From positions 1 through 10,630 of the forward strand of contig CAZMGG010000175.1 in NCBI GenBank assembly GCA_964565715.1: a DNA stretch of 10,630 nt. Reading direction: 5' to 3'. A program made the translations under genes and the position numbers. A model generated the notes under the pieces. It did no database searches. It saw nothing but the letters and a program-made list of their open reading frames with translations, and was not told the DNA's origin. This document shows positions 1 to 6,829 of this stretch, one piece after another (position 1 is the first letter of the stretch; each line of letters starts with the position of its first letter). This stretch comes from CAZMGG01 sp964565715 (GTDB lineage: Bacteria; Planctomycetota; UBA1135; UBA2386).

Positions 1-87
1 GCGCTACCGGTCGCCACGGCGAGCGTCACGAACAGGAGGGCGGCGAGACCCCGCGGGGGGGGGGGGGAGAATTGGGATCAGGTGCAT
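1..87 (-). CDS. 5' end of a divergent secreted or membrane protein, out of frame across a poly-C run
   Basis: On the minus strand an ATG at 87-85 is preceded by a Shine-Dalgarno-like AGGGA (plus positions 96-100) with an 8-nt spacer. It reads MHLIPIL and then prolines through the 13-C run. In the given frame it continues as a polar, arginine-rich reading that does not look like a protein start. One base over, the codons after the run read RGLAALLFVTLAVATGS, a convincing signal-peptide or anchor core, but that frame has a TGA at 80-78 and no good start of its own. Removing one C from the run joins the two halves exactly. I infer a real divergent gene whose frame is broken here either by a homopolymer sequencing error or by slippage. 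Its position opposite COX15 would suit a SCO/SenC-type or other oxidase assembly gene, but too little is visible to name it. Confidence 0.45.
55..67 (+). repeat. 13-base poly-G homopolymer
   Basis: Thirteen consecutive G residues on the plus strand (poly-C in the sense of the divergent minus-strand ORF). The run starts 19 bases inside that ORF from its ATG at 87. Tracts of this length are prone to replication slippage and to sequencing or assembly error. A 12-base run would restore a continuous minus-strand frame. Confidence 0.95.
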
Positions 88-288
88 GTTGCGTTTCCCT
101 GTCGTCGCCGAGGCAAGCGGGGACGGACGGCGAAACTCTACCCGGCACCGCGAACCTGCCCAGCCCCCCGGCCGCGCCCGCAGCCGTCGCCCAGCACCGA
201 TCGGAACCACCGGACGACCGGCTTCACCCTTGGGGAAGTGCTGAAAATCACCCTCGCCAGGGGCATTCTGCTCCACCCCCTGGCCCCC

Positions 289-1212
289 ATGACCGCCTCC
301 GACCCAGCCCTGGCCGCACCTGGCGGCGCCGACCCGGCCCTGCACGGCCCGCGGCGGCTGGCGGTGGCGCTGGTGGCCGCGACGGTCGTGCTGATCGGCT
401 TCGGCGCGATGGTGACCAGCACCGGCTCGGGCATGGCGTTCGCCGACTGGCCGCTGTCCGACGGCCAGCTCATGCCGGAACGGTCGCTCACCGACCTGGA
501 CGCGTTCCTGGAACACTTCCACCGGATCATCGCCACGCTGGTCGGCGCGATGATGGTCGCGCTCCTGATCTGGATCACGGTGCGCGCGCCGGAACGGCCG
601 CGCCTGCGGCGGTGGGCCTGCCTCGGGCTCCTGCTGGTGATCGTCCAGGGCATCGTCGGCGGCGCCGGCGTGCTGAAGAACCTGCCGCTGCTCACCTCGG
701 CCACCCATGGCGTGCTGGCGCAGGTCACGCTGGCGACGTTCAGCACCATCGCGCTGGCGCTGACGCCTTCCTGGAACGCCCGCACCAGGGCGCCCGCGCA
801 CCTGGGCCGGCGCAGCCGGCGGCTCTGCGTGGTCGGGCTGGTGGCGCTGCTGGTGCAGCTGACGCTCGGCGCCATCGCCCGGCACAGCCATCAACCGCAC
901 GCCCTGTGGACCCACGTCGGGCTGGCGGCGGTGGTGTTCCTGCTGGTGCTGGTGGCGATCGGGGCGAGCGGCGTGCATGGCGACGTGCCAGGCGTGAAGG
1001 CGCTGGGCCGCTGGCTGCTGAGCCTGCTGGTGGTGCAGATCGCGCTCGGATTCGTCGCCCTCATGGTGCGCACCGGCAAGCATCCGGAGAACATCGACGC
1101 GCTGTGGCGGTCCAGCCTGATCTCGGCCCACGTGCTGATCGGCGCCTTGCTGATGCTGTGCATGGCGCAACTGGCGGCGCGGGTGTTCCGCGCCACCCGG
1201 GCAGCGGCATGA
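289..1212 (+). CDS. ctaA: Haem A synthase, COX15/CtaA family
   Basis: Integral membrane enzyme that oxidises the C8 methyl of haem O to a formyl group, giving haem A for aa3-type cytochrome c oxidases. From the ATG at 289 it has 307 residues with about eight hydrophobic helices (first near 24-42). Family landmarks are the GSGMAFADWPLSDGQ stretch (47-60), EHFHR (75-79), QGIVGG (120-125) followed by H140 in ATHGVLAQ, LGAIARHSHQ with H209 in the next helix, and SAHVLIGALL with H281. These are the haem-ligand histidine positions of the family. I see no extracytoplasmic cysteine pair like that of Bacillus CtaA. The frame stays open upstream to a GTG at 82, but residues before 289 are proline- and arginine-rich and unlike the family. 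A GTG at 238 is the other possible start. There is no clear ribosome site before 289. The stop overlaps the ctaB start (ATGA). Confidence 0.93.
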   Translation: MTASDPALAAPGGADPALHGPRRLAVALVAATVVLIGFGAMVTSTGSGMAFADWPLSDGQLMPERSLTDLDAFLEHFHRIIATLVGAMMVALLIWITVRAPERPRLRRWACLGLLLVIVQGIVGGAGVLKNLPLLTSATHGVLAQVTLATFSTIALALTPSWNARTRAPAHLGRRSRRLCVVGLVALLVQLTLGAIARHSHQPHALWTHVGLAAVVFLLVLVAIGASGVHGDVPGVKALGRWLLSLLVVQIALGFVALMVRTGKHPENIDALWRSSLISAHVLIGALLMLCMAQLAARVFRATRAAA

Positions 1213-2093
1213 GCGGGCTCGCCAAGGGCCTGGCACGGGTGCGGGCCTTCGCCGAACTGGGCAAGCCCAAGCTGTCGGCCCTGGCGGTGTTCGCGGTGGC
1301 CGCCGGCGCGTGGATGGCCTGGCCGAAGGGGCATCCGCCGCTCGGGCTGGTGGCCGGCACGACGCTGGGTTCGTTCCTGGTGGCGGCGGGCGCCGCGGCG
1401 CTGAACATGCACCGGGAGCGGGAACTGGACGCGCGGATGGAACGCACCCGCGGCCGGCCGCTGCCGTCGGGCCGGCTGACGCCTGGGCAGGTGCGCGCCT
1501 TCGGCCATGCCAGCGCCGGGCTCGGTCTGATCATGGTCTGGGCGAGCAGCAACCTGGCCGCCGCGCTGGTCAGCGCCGCGATCCTGCTGGGCTACGTGGC
1601 GGTCTACACGCCGATGAAGACGCGCACGCCGCTCAACACGCTGGTTGGCGCGATCCCCGGCGCGCTGCCGCCGGTGGTGGGTTTCGTCGCGGTCACCGGC
1701 CAGATCGGCTGGGCGGCGGTGGTGCTGTTCGCGATCCTGTTCTGCTGGCAGATCCCGCACTTCCTGGCCATCGCCTGGCGCTACCGCGAGGACTACGCCC
1801 GCGGCGGCTTCCGCATGCTGCCGGTGGTGGATCCGGGCGGCGAGCGGACGCGGGTCACGATGCTGATCTACGTCGCCGGGCTCGGCATCGCCTCGATGAT
1901 CCCGTTCGTGACGCGGATGGCCGGCGAGGTCTACCTCGGCGCCGCGATCTGCCTGGACGTGCTGTTCTTCGCGCCGGCGATCACCGCGGCCATCACCCGC
2001 TGGGACTCGGCGATGCGGATGACCTTCCTGGCGTCCCTGGTCTACCTGCCGCTGCTGCTCACCGCGATGGTGTGGGACCGGGGGCCGGCATGA
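1209..2093 (+). CDS. ctaB: Protohaem IX farnesyltransferase (haem O synthase), UbiA family
   Basis: Transfers a farnesyl group from farnesyl diphosphate to the haem B vinyl group, forming haem O, the substrate of the upstream COX15 enzyme. It has 294 residues and a multi-helix UbiA fold. It opens with LGKPKLSAL (17-25). The first prenyl-diphosphate motif spans N66 to D74, with E70 where many members have Asp, followed by RTRGRPLPSGRLTP (79-92). YTPMKTRTPLNTLVGAIPGA (133-152) and WQIPHFLAIAWRYREDY (180-196) are diagnostic of CtaB/COX10. The Asp-to-Glu change is conservative and I expect an active enzyme. The ATG at 1209 overlaps the COX15 stop (ATGA) and no separate ribosome site is visible, so translation is probably coupled. 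The stop overlaps the next ATG in the same way. A longer reading of this frame from 72 is not meaningful because COX15 occupies that DNA in another frame. Confidence 0.96.
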   Translation: MSGLAKGLARVRAFAELGKPKLSALAVFAVAAGAWMAWPKGHPPLGLVAGTTLGSFLVAAGAAALNMHRERELDARMERTRGRPLPSGRLTPGQVRAFGHASAGLGLIMVWASSNLAAALVSAAILLGYVAVYTPMKTRTPLNTLVGAIPGALPPVVGFVAVTGQIGWAAVVLFAILFCWQIPHFLAIAWRYREDYARGGFRMLPVVDPGGERTRVTMLIYVAGLGIASMIPFVTRMAGEVYLGAAICLDVLFFAPAITAAITRWDSAMRMTFLASLVYLPLLLTAMVWDRGPA

Positions 2094-3034
2094 GCGCGGA
2101 GGCCACGGGTCCGGCCCTGCTGGCGCGCGGCGTCGGCTTCGCCTACGGCGAACGCGCGGCGCTGACCGGCGTCGATCTGCGGGTCGAGCGGGGCCGCAGC
2201 CACGGCTTCCTCGGGCCCAACGGCTCGGGCAAGTCGACCCTGTTCCGCCTGCTGGCGACGCTGCTGCCGCCGCAGCAGGGCGAGCTGCGCCTGCTGGGCC
2301 ACGACCTGCGCACGGCGCCGGCCGCGGTGCGGCCGCGGCTGGGCGTGGTGTTCCAGTCGCCGGCGCTCGACCGGAAGCTGCGGGTGCGCGAGAACCTGCG
2401 CCACGGCGGTCACCTGTACGGCCTGCGCGGGGCCGGGCTGGAGGCGCGCATCGACGAGCTGCTGGACCACGCAGGCCTGCGCGACCGGCAGCGCGATCCG
2501 GTGGCCGAGCTGTCCGGCGGCCAGCGGCGCCGCGTCGAGGTGGTGAAGGCGCTGCTGCACCGGCCCGAGCTGCTGCTGCTGGACGAGGCCAGCACCGGGC
2601 TGGATCCGGCGGCGCGGCGCGATCTCGGTGCGCTGCTGCGCGGCCAGTCCGGCGTGACGATCCTGTTCACCACCCACCTGATGGACGAGGCGCAGGAGGC
2701 TGACGGCCTCACCCTGCTCGACCAGGGCCGCGTGGTGGCCGAGGGCACGCCGCGGGAGCTGATGCGCGAGGTGGGCGGCCAGGTGCTCGAGCTGGAGGCC
2801 GACGATCTGGCCGCCGCCGCCGAACTGGTGCGCGCCGAGGCCGGCCGCGCCCCGCGCCAGGTCGGCGAGGTCCTGCGCCTGGACGGCCAGGACCTGCACG
2901 AACTGGTGCCGCGGCTGATGCAGCGGCTCGGCGAGCGCGCCCGCCGCGTCACCCTGAGCCACCCGTCGCTGGCCGACGTGTTCCTCGCCCGCACCGGCCG
3001 CCGCTTCACCGCCGCCGAGGAGGTGGCGCCGTGA
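2090..3034 (+). CDS. ABC exporter ATP-binding protein, DrrA/CcmA-like
   Basis: Cytoplasmic ATPase of an ABC-2 type exporter, 314 residues. All nucleotide-binding elements are present: Walker A GPNGSGKST (42-50), Q-loop Gln89 in VVFQSPALD, signature LSGGQRRRVE (141-150), Walker B LLLLDE (161-166) with a TGLD D-loop, and switch His196 in FTTHLMDEA. The C-terminal extension ends in HPSLADVFLARTGRRF (291-306), typical of the DrrA/NodI/CcmA branch. It starts at an ATG overlapping the ctaB stop (ATGA) and its stop overlaps the permease GTG, so it is part of the haem cassette's coupled mRNA. The substrate cannot be read from the sequence. Given the neighbours, a role in oxidase assembly (for example cofactor or metal handling, as with NosF/NosY in copper-enzyme assembly) is an inference, not shown. 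Confidence 0.93.
   Translation: MSAEATGPALLARGVGFAYGERAALTGVDLRVERGRSHGFLGPNGSGKSTLFRLLATLLPPQQGELRLLGHDLRTAPAAVRPRLGVVFQSPALDRKLRVRENLRHGGHLYGLRGAGLEARIDELLDHAGLRDRQRDPVAELSGGQRRRVEVVKALLHRPELLLLDEASTGLDPAARRDLGALLRGQSGVTILFTTHLMDEAQEADGLTLLDQGRVVAEGTPRELMREVGGQVLELEADDLAAAAELVRAEAGRAPRQVGEVLRLDGQDLHELVPRLMQRLGERARRVTLSHPSLADVFLARTGRRFTAAEEVAP
3018..3023 (+). promoter_or_regulatory. Strong Shine-Dalgarno AGGAGG for the ABC permease
   Basis: A perfect AGGAGG lies inside the last codons of the ATPase gene. The spacer is 7 nt to the GTG at 3031 and 10 nt to the ATG at 3034, so spacing slightly favours the GTG start. It is the only textbook ribosome site I see in the six-gene run. Most other starts there appear to rely on overlap with the preceding gene. 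Confidence 0.75.
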
Positions 3035-3792
3035 TGCTCGCCGTCCGTTCGCTCTGGCAGCGCGAGATCGTCCGCTTCCTGCGCGACCGCTCGCGCCTCA
3101 CCGGCTCGCTGCTGCAGCCGCTCCTGTTCTGGCTCCTGTTCAGCGGCGCCCTGCACGGCTCCTTCAAGCCCAACGGCCAGGACTACGGCAGCTACTTCTT
3201 CGTCGGCACCCTGGCGATGATCGCCCTGTTCACCGCCATCTTCGCCACCATCACCGTCATCGAGGACCGCAAGGAAGGCTTCCTGCAGGGCGTCCTGGTG
3301 GCACCGGTGCCCCGCGCCGCCATCGCGCTCGGCAAGATCCTCGGCGGCGCCACGCTCGGCTGGGGACTCGGCGCGATCTTCCTGCTGCTGGCGCCGCTCG
3401 CCGGCGTGCCGCTCACCCCGGCGTCGGCCCTGAACGCGCTGCTGGTCCTGCTGCTGGTGGCACTCGCCGTCACCGGGCTCGGCTTCACGATGGCCTGGCT
3501 GCTCGACAGCTCGGCGGGCTACCACGCCCTGATGATGCTGCTGCTGATGCCGATGCTGCTGCTGAGCGGCGCGTTCTTCCCGCTGGACGGGGCGCACCCG
3601 GCGCTCGCCTGGCTGATGGCGCTGGACCCGCTCACCTACGGCGTCGGCGCCCTGCGCCACGTCCTGCAGGGGCCCGTCGCCGGCGTGCCGCCGCTCGCCA
3701 CCTGCCTCCTGGTCACCGCCCTGTTCGCCGGAACCACGTTTGCGCTCGGCACCTTCGTCGTCACCCGCCGTTCGGCCCGCGACGCCACCTGA
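3031..3792 (+). CDS. ABC-2 type exporter permease
   Basis: Membrane partner of the preceding ATPase, 253 residues with about six transmembrane helices. The N-terminal amphipathic stretch (WQREIVRFLRDR, 9-20) is followed by the first helix near 26-40. The family signature EDRKEGFLQGVLVAPVPR (78-95) and GKILGG (101-106) form the ABC-2 coupling segment, and LSGAFFPLDGAHP (178-190) followed by DPLTYGVGALR (199-209) is the usual late loop. The GTG at 3031 overlaps the ATPase stop (GTGA). The ATG at 3034 would shorten the protein by one residue and is nearly as likely. One ATPase gene plus one permease gene implies a dimer of each in the working exporter. The next gene begins 6 bp after the stop. 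Confidence 0.92.
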   Translation: MMLAVRSLWQREIVRFLRDRSRLTGSLLQPLLFWLLFSGALHGSFKPNGQDYGSYFFVGTLAMIALFTAIFATITVIEDRKEGFLQGVLVAPVPRAAIALGKILGGATLGWGLGAIFLLLAPLAGVPLTPASALNALLVLLLVALAVTGLGFTMAWLLDSSAGYHALMMLLLMPMLLLSGAFFPLDGAHPALAWLMALDPLTYGVGALRHVLQGPVAGVPPLATCLLVTALFAGTTFALGTFVVTRRSARDAT

Positions 3793-3798
3793 ACCACC

Positions 3799-4224
3799 AT
3801 GCTCGGCGCCTTCGACTTCCGCCACCTCGTGCACCTGAACGCGGCGCTGAACGCCACGGCCTTCGTGCTGATCGTCTGGGGCCTCCTCGCGGTGAAGCGC
3901 GGCCGCATCGAGCTGCACAAGAAGCTGATGCTGGCCGCCACCGGCGTGTCGGCGCTGTTCCTCTGCAGCTACCTCACCTACCACCTGACCTGCGAGGCGG
4001 TGAAGTTCCGCCACGAGGGCTGGATCCGCAGCGTCTACTTCCCCCTGCTGATCAGCCACATCGTGCTGGCCGTGGTGCAGGTGCCGCTGATCCTGCGCAC
4101 GATCTGGCTCGGCCTGCAGGACCGCCGCGAGCAGCACCGCCGCTGGGCGAGGGTCACCGCGCCGATCTGGCTCTACGTGTCGGTGACCGGCGTGCTGGTC
4201 TACCTGATGCTCTACCACATGTAG
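3799..4224 (+). CDS. DUF420 membrane protein
   Basis: A 141-residue protein with four predicted transmembrane helices (about 16-31, 45-62, 83-100, 122-139), matching the small DUF420 (YozB-like) family. Family landmarks are LNAALNATAF (13-22), the HKKLM stretch with H40, the SALFLCSYLTYH stretch ending at H62, SH87 in the third helix, H113 in EQHRRWARVT, and WLYVSVTGVLVY near the C-terminus. The intramembrane and membrane-edge histidines could bind haem or a metal, but no biochemical role is established that I can cite. DUF420 genes commonly sit beside cytochrome oxidase biogenesis genes (SCO, ctaB), as here, so an assembly role is a reasonable inference. It begins 6 bp after the permease stop with no clear ribosome site. 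Confidence 0.85.
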   Translation: MLGAFDFRHLVHLNAALNATAFVLIVWGLLAVKRGRIELHKKLMLAATGVSALFLCSYLTYHLTCEAVKFRHEGWIRSVYFPLLISHIVLAVVQVPLILRTIWLGLQDRREQHRRWARVTAPIWLYVSVTGVLVYLMLYHM

Positions 4225-4234
4225 GCGCCGCGTC

Positions 4235-5419
4235 ATGACCGGCTCCCGCGCGCCGTTCCTGCTGGTCACCGCCGCCTACCACGGCTTCTCGCTGTCCGAC
4301 GGGGCGCTGCGCGTGCTGGTGCTGCTGCACCTGTATGGCACCGGCCGGCCGCCGCTGGAACTGCTGGCGGCGCTGCTGCCCTACGAGATCGCCGGCGTGG
4401 TGGCCAACCTGTTGGCGGGCCTGCTGGGCGCCCGCAAGGGCCTGCGGGCGCTGCTGCTGCTGGGCCTTTCGCTGCAGTTCCTGGCCATCGCCCTGCTGTG
4501 GGCCTCGCCCGCCCTGGTCCTGGTCATGCTGGCGCAGCTCGTGAGCGGCATCGCCAAGGACCTGGTCAAGACCGGCGCCAAGAGCAGCGTCGCGGCGCTG
4601 GCGGACGCGCCGGCGGGCCTGTTCCGCACGGTGGCCGTGCTCACCGGCGGCAAGAACGCGCAGAAGGGGCTCGGCCACTTCCTCGGCGGGCTGCTGCTGC
4701 TCTGGCCCGGCTACTCGGGTGGGCTGGTGGTGCTGGCGGTGCTGGTCCTGGTCGCGTTGCTGCTGGTGGTCTCGGTGCCCGGCGGCCTCGGGCGCGCGAG
4801 CGCGAAGCCGCCGCTGCGGGCGCTGTTGGCCCAGGAGCCGTGGCTCAACTGGCTCGCGCTGGCGCGTCTGTTCCTGTTCGGCAGCCGTGACACGCTGCTG
4901 GCGGTGGCGCTGCCGTTGTTCCTGGTGGCGGAACTCGGCTGGTCGACGGCGGCGGTGGGCGGCCTGCTCGCCCTGTGGGTGATCGGCTACGGCGGCCTGC
5001 AGGCGCTCGCACCGCGGCTGCTGCGGCCGCGCGACGAACGCATGGGCGCGCGCCAGGTGGCCTGGGTCACGCTGTCGCTCGCAGCCCCGCTGGGGCTGGC
5101 GTTCGTGCTGCTCGGCGCCGGCGCACCGCCCGGCGCGGTGCTCGGCCTGGCGCTGCTCGGCTTCGGCGTGCTGTTTGCGCTGGACAGCAGCCTGCACAGC
5201 TGGCTCGTCGTCTGCCGCGGCGGCGAGGCGGTGGCCCTGCGGGTGGGGTTCTACTACGCGGGCAACGCGCTCGGCCGGGTGCTGGGGATGGTGGCCTCGG
5301 CGGTGCTGTTCACCGCCGGCGGCGAGGGGCTCGCCGGGATGCGTTGGTGTCTGCTCGGCGCCATCGCCGCCGTGCTGGCGGCGGCCTGCTGCTCGCGGCG
5401 GCTGCTGCGCCTCTGCTGA
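4235..5419 (+). CDS. arsJ: MFS transporter, ArsJ-like organoarsenical exporter
   Basis: Major facilitator protein of 394 residues with about 12 helices. The sequence follows the ArsJ pattern closely: FLLVTAAYHGFSLSDGALR (8-26), the SGIAKDLVKTGAKSSV segment (104-119), AVLTGGKNAQKGLGHFLGG (134-152), FLFGSRDTLL (213-222), LALWVIGYGGLQALAP (245-260), and LDSSLHSW (316-323) followed by VGFYYAGNALGR (337-348). ArsJ exports 1-arseno-3-phosphoglycerate made from arsenate by a glyceraldehyde-3-phosphate dehydrogenase, and its gene usually adjoins that dehydrogenase and arsR. Neither is in this window, so the substrate here is less certain than the family. The ATG at 4235 lies 10 bp after the DUF420 stop, so it probably shares the haem cassette transcript. 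It ends 14 bp from the stop of the convergent ATPase gene. Confidence 0.82.
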   Translation: MTGSRAPFLLVTAAYHGFSLSDGALRVLVLLHLYGTGRPPLELLAALLPYEIAGVVANLLAGLLGARKGLRALLLLGLSLQFLAIALLWASPALVLVMLAQLVSGIAKDLVKTGAKSSVAALADAPAGLFRTVAVLTGGKNAQKGLGHFLGGLLLLWPGYSGGLVVLAVLVLVALLLVVSVPGGLGRASAKPPLRALLAQEPWLNWLALARLFLFGSRDTLLAVALPLFLVAELGWSTAAVGGLLALWVIGYGGLQALAPRLLRPRDERMGARQVAWVTLSLAAPLGLAFVLLGAGAPPGAVLGLALLGFGVLFALDSSLHSWLVVCRGGEAVALRVGFYYAGNALGRVLGMVASAVLFTAGGEGLAGMRWCLLGAIAAVLAAACCSRRLLRLC

Positions 5420-5433
5420 CGGCGTCGGCGTCG

Positions 5434-6747
5434 CTACCAGTCGTCGTTCAGGAGCAGGTCGGCCATCGTCAATCCGCGCAACCGGTCGGCGGAGAAGCGA
5501 TCCCGCCCCACGACCCACAGCGAGCCGCGGGGGAAGCTGCGGGCGAACCAGGCGAACTCGAACGGGCTGGTGTGTCCTCGCTTCACCTCGATCATCAGGT
5601 CGGGACGCACGACATAGTCGATCTGATGGTCGCCGCCGTCCCAGTACGGCAGGAACTCCGGCGCCAGGTCTCCGCGCCGCGCGTTTCGCCGGAAGATCTC
5701 CTGGCCCACCAGCCACTCCCACCAGCGACCCTGCACCTCCGGCGGCAGCGCCGCGAAATCGGCCAGCGAGCGCAGGCGGCTCCGGTCGAACACGACGGCC
5801 GCCAGAAGGTTGGTGGGCGGGAATCTGGCTGGCCGACGACGCACCGCAACCTTGCGATCGGCGTCCCACGCCTGGCTGATGCCGAGGCAGGTCAGGTCGG
5901 CGAGCAGCTCGAGGTAGCCGGCGGCGACCGTGTTGTTGCCGAGGCCAGCCTCGCGCGCCAGGGCTGCCTGACCGATCGGACTGCCACCCCGGGCGAGCAC
6001 CACGTCCCAGACGGCGAGCAGGCTGCTGCGATCGCGCCCGCTTCGGGCGCACTCGCCCAGGACCCAGTCGCGCACCATCTCGATGACGAACTCGGGCAGC
6101 CGGCGGTGGGTCGCCAGCTCGGCCGCCGCGAGCGGACAACCGCCCGACAGCAGATACGCCACCAGGGTATCGTCGCCGAGCCGTTCCCCGCACACGCGGT
6201 CGAACTCGGCGAACGGCAGCGGTGTGAACAGCCACGAGGTCCGCTCGAGTCGTCCTTTGCGTCCCGGCAGTCGCTCCACGCCGCGGCGCAGGTCGCGCGC
6301 CTGCGATCCGGTCGTGACGACGAGCACATCGCGCAGTTCGCCGGCGTCCAGCAGCCTCTTGAGGCCGCGTTCCCAGCCGTTCACGGCGGTTGCTTCATCG
6401 AGGAACAGGCGTCGCACCGGCGCATCGGTGCGGAACAAGGGCAGCAGTTCGCGCACGCCCGCCACCAACGCCTCGGCGTCGGGCAGTTCGTCGCCGTTCA
6501 GGTAGAAGGCGGAGGCGGGCCCGAAGCGGACGATGGTTGCTCGCACCTGGTCCTCGAGCCAGGTGCTCTTGCCGTACTGGCGAGGCCCGCGGATGAGGAT
6601 CAGGCCGGGCTCGAGCGGCAGTTCGTGCAGCCCGAAATCGAAGCGAAAGACGAACTCGGACCGCGCCAGCTCGGCGAGATGGGGGAACAGGCCCGGGGCC
6701 GTGAGCTCCCCGCGCAGGAGGTGTTCGTTGATCTGCCTAACGTCCAC
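5434..6747 (-). CDS. AAA_14/DUF4143 ATP-binding protein
   Basis: A 437-residue cytoplasmic protein of the AAA_14 plus DUF4143 family, whose cellular role is poorly defined. Walker A is GPRQYGKST (54-62) and Walker B is LFLDE (114-118). A sensor-1-like TTGSQARDLRRG follows (145-156). A winged-helix-like segment covers about 254-285 (GSPIGQAALAREAGLGNNTV). The C-terminal part has the layout of a PD-(D/E)XK fold: E350, D377 in QIDYVV, and E387/K389 in LMIEVKRG. The start is well fixed. The codons upstream of the GTG at 6747 run into an in-frame TAA at 6759-6757, and the first internal Met is residue 224. No Shine-Dalgarno sequence is visible. The GTG sits inside a perfect inverted repeat, suggesting autoregulation. 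It converges on the ArsJ-like gene with no room for a terminator. Alone and without an obvious partner, it looks like accessory DNA. Confidence 0.9.
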   Translation of the reverse strand: MDVRQINEHLLRGELTAPGLFPHLAELARSEFVFRFDFGLHELPLEPGLILIRGPRQYGKSTWLEDQVRATIVRFGPASAFYLNGDELPDAEALVAGVRELLPLFRTDAPVRRLFLDEATAVNGWERGLKRLLDAGELRDVLVVTTGSQARDLRRGVERLPGRKGRLERTSWLFTPLPFAEFDRVCGERLGDDTLVAYLLSGGCPLAAAELATHRRLPEFVIEMVRDWVLGECARSGRDRSSLLAVWDVVLARGGSPIGQAALAREAGLGNNTVAAGYLELLADLTCLGISQAWDADRKVAVRRRPARFPPTNLLAAVVFDRSRLRSLADFAALPPEVQGRWWEWLVGQEIFRRNARRGDLAPEFLPYWDGGDHQIDYVVRPDLMIEVKRGHTSPFEFAWFARSFPRGSLWVVGRDRFSADRLRGLTMADLLLNDDW

Positions 6748-6780
6748 GACGTTAGGTTATCGAACGGTGTGACGGTTAGG
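6736..6780 (-). promoter_or_regulatory. Operator-like palindromes over the ATPase start
   Basis: A perfect inverted repeat, CCTAACGT, 5-nt spacer, ACGTTAGG (6736-6743 and 6749-6756), contains the GTG start codon at 6747-6745 in its spacer and flank. A second, imperfect dyad lies next to it: AACGGT, GTG, ACGGTT (6763-6768 and 6772-6777). The GTTAGG at 6775-6780 repeats the half-site 24 bp from the one ending at 6756. A weak minus-strand promoter (TTGCCT, 17 nt, ATAACC) can be drawn through the same region but is not convincing. The arrangement fits a repressor that blocks both transcription and translation initiation. The winged-helix segment of the encoded ATPase is one candidate binder. Confidence 0.55.
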
Positions 6781-6829
6781 CAAGACCGAATGGCGGCGAC
6801 ATATCCGTAAGATGCTGTAAATAAATGTG

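Noticed and set aside
222..238. Hairpin CTTCACC, CTT, GGGGAAG upstream of COX15
   Set aside because: It has an internal A-G mismatch and a 3-nt loop, no T-run and no repeat nearby. It is too weak to call an operator or terminator.
82..288. N-terminal extension of COX15 from GTG 82
   Set aside because: The added 69 residues are Pro/Arg-rich with no family similarity and would place the first membrane helix unusually late. ATG 289 gives the usual length.
4..1236. A 410-residue minus-strand open frame opposite COX15
   Set aside because: The body is antisense to the clear haem A synthase and is Gln/His/Arg-rich. Only its last 29 codons, from the ATG at 87, are considered, as a separate start.
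5420..5433. Bidirectional terminator between the convergent ArsJ-like and ATPase genes
   Set aside because: Only 14 bp separate the stops and they contain no inverted repeat.
4154..6235. A 693-residue minus-strand open frame
   Set aside because: It crosses the ArsJ-like gene antisense and the ATPase gene in another frame. The composition is Gln/Arg/Ala low complexity typical of GC-rich shadow frames.
6748..6829. Sigma-70 promoter (TTTACA on the minus strand near 6818) for the ATPase gene
   Set aside because: There is no acceptable -10 element at 16-18 nt. The AT-rich patch at about 6800-6830 may simply be intergenic composition.
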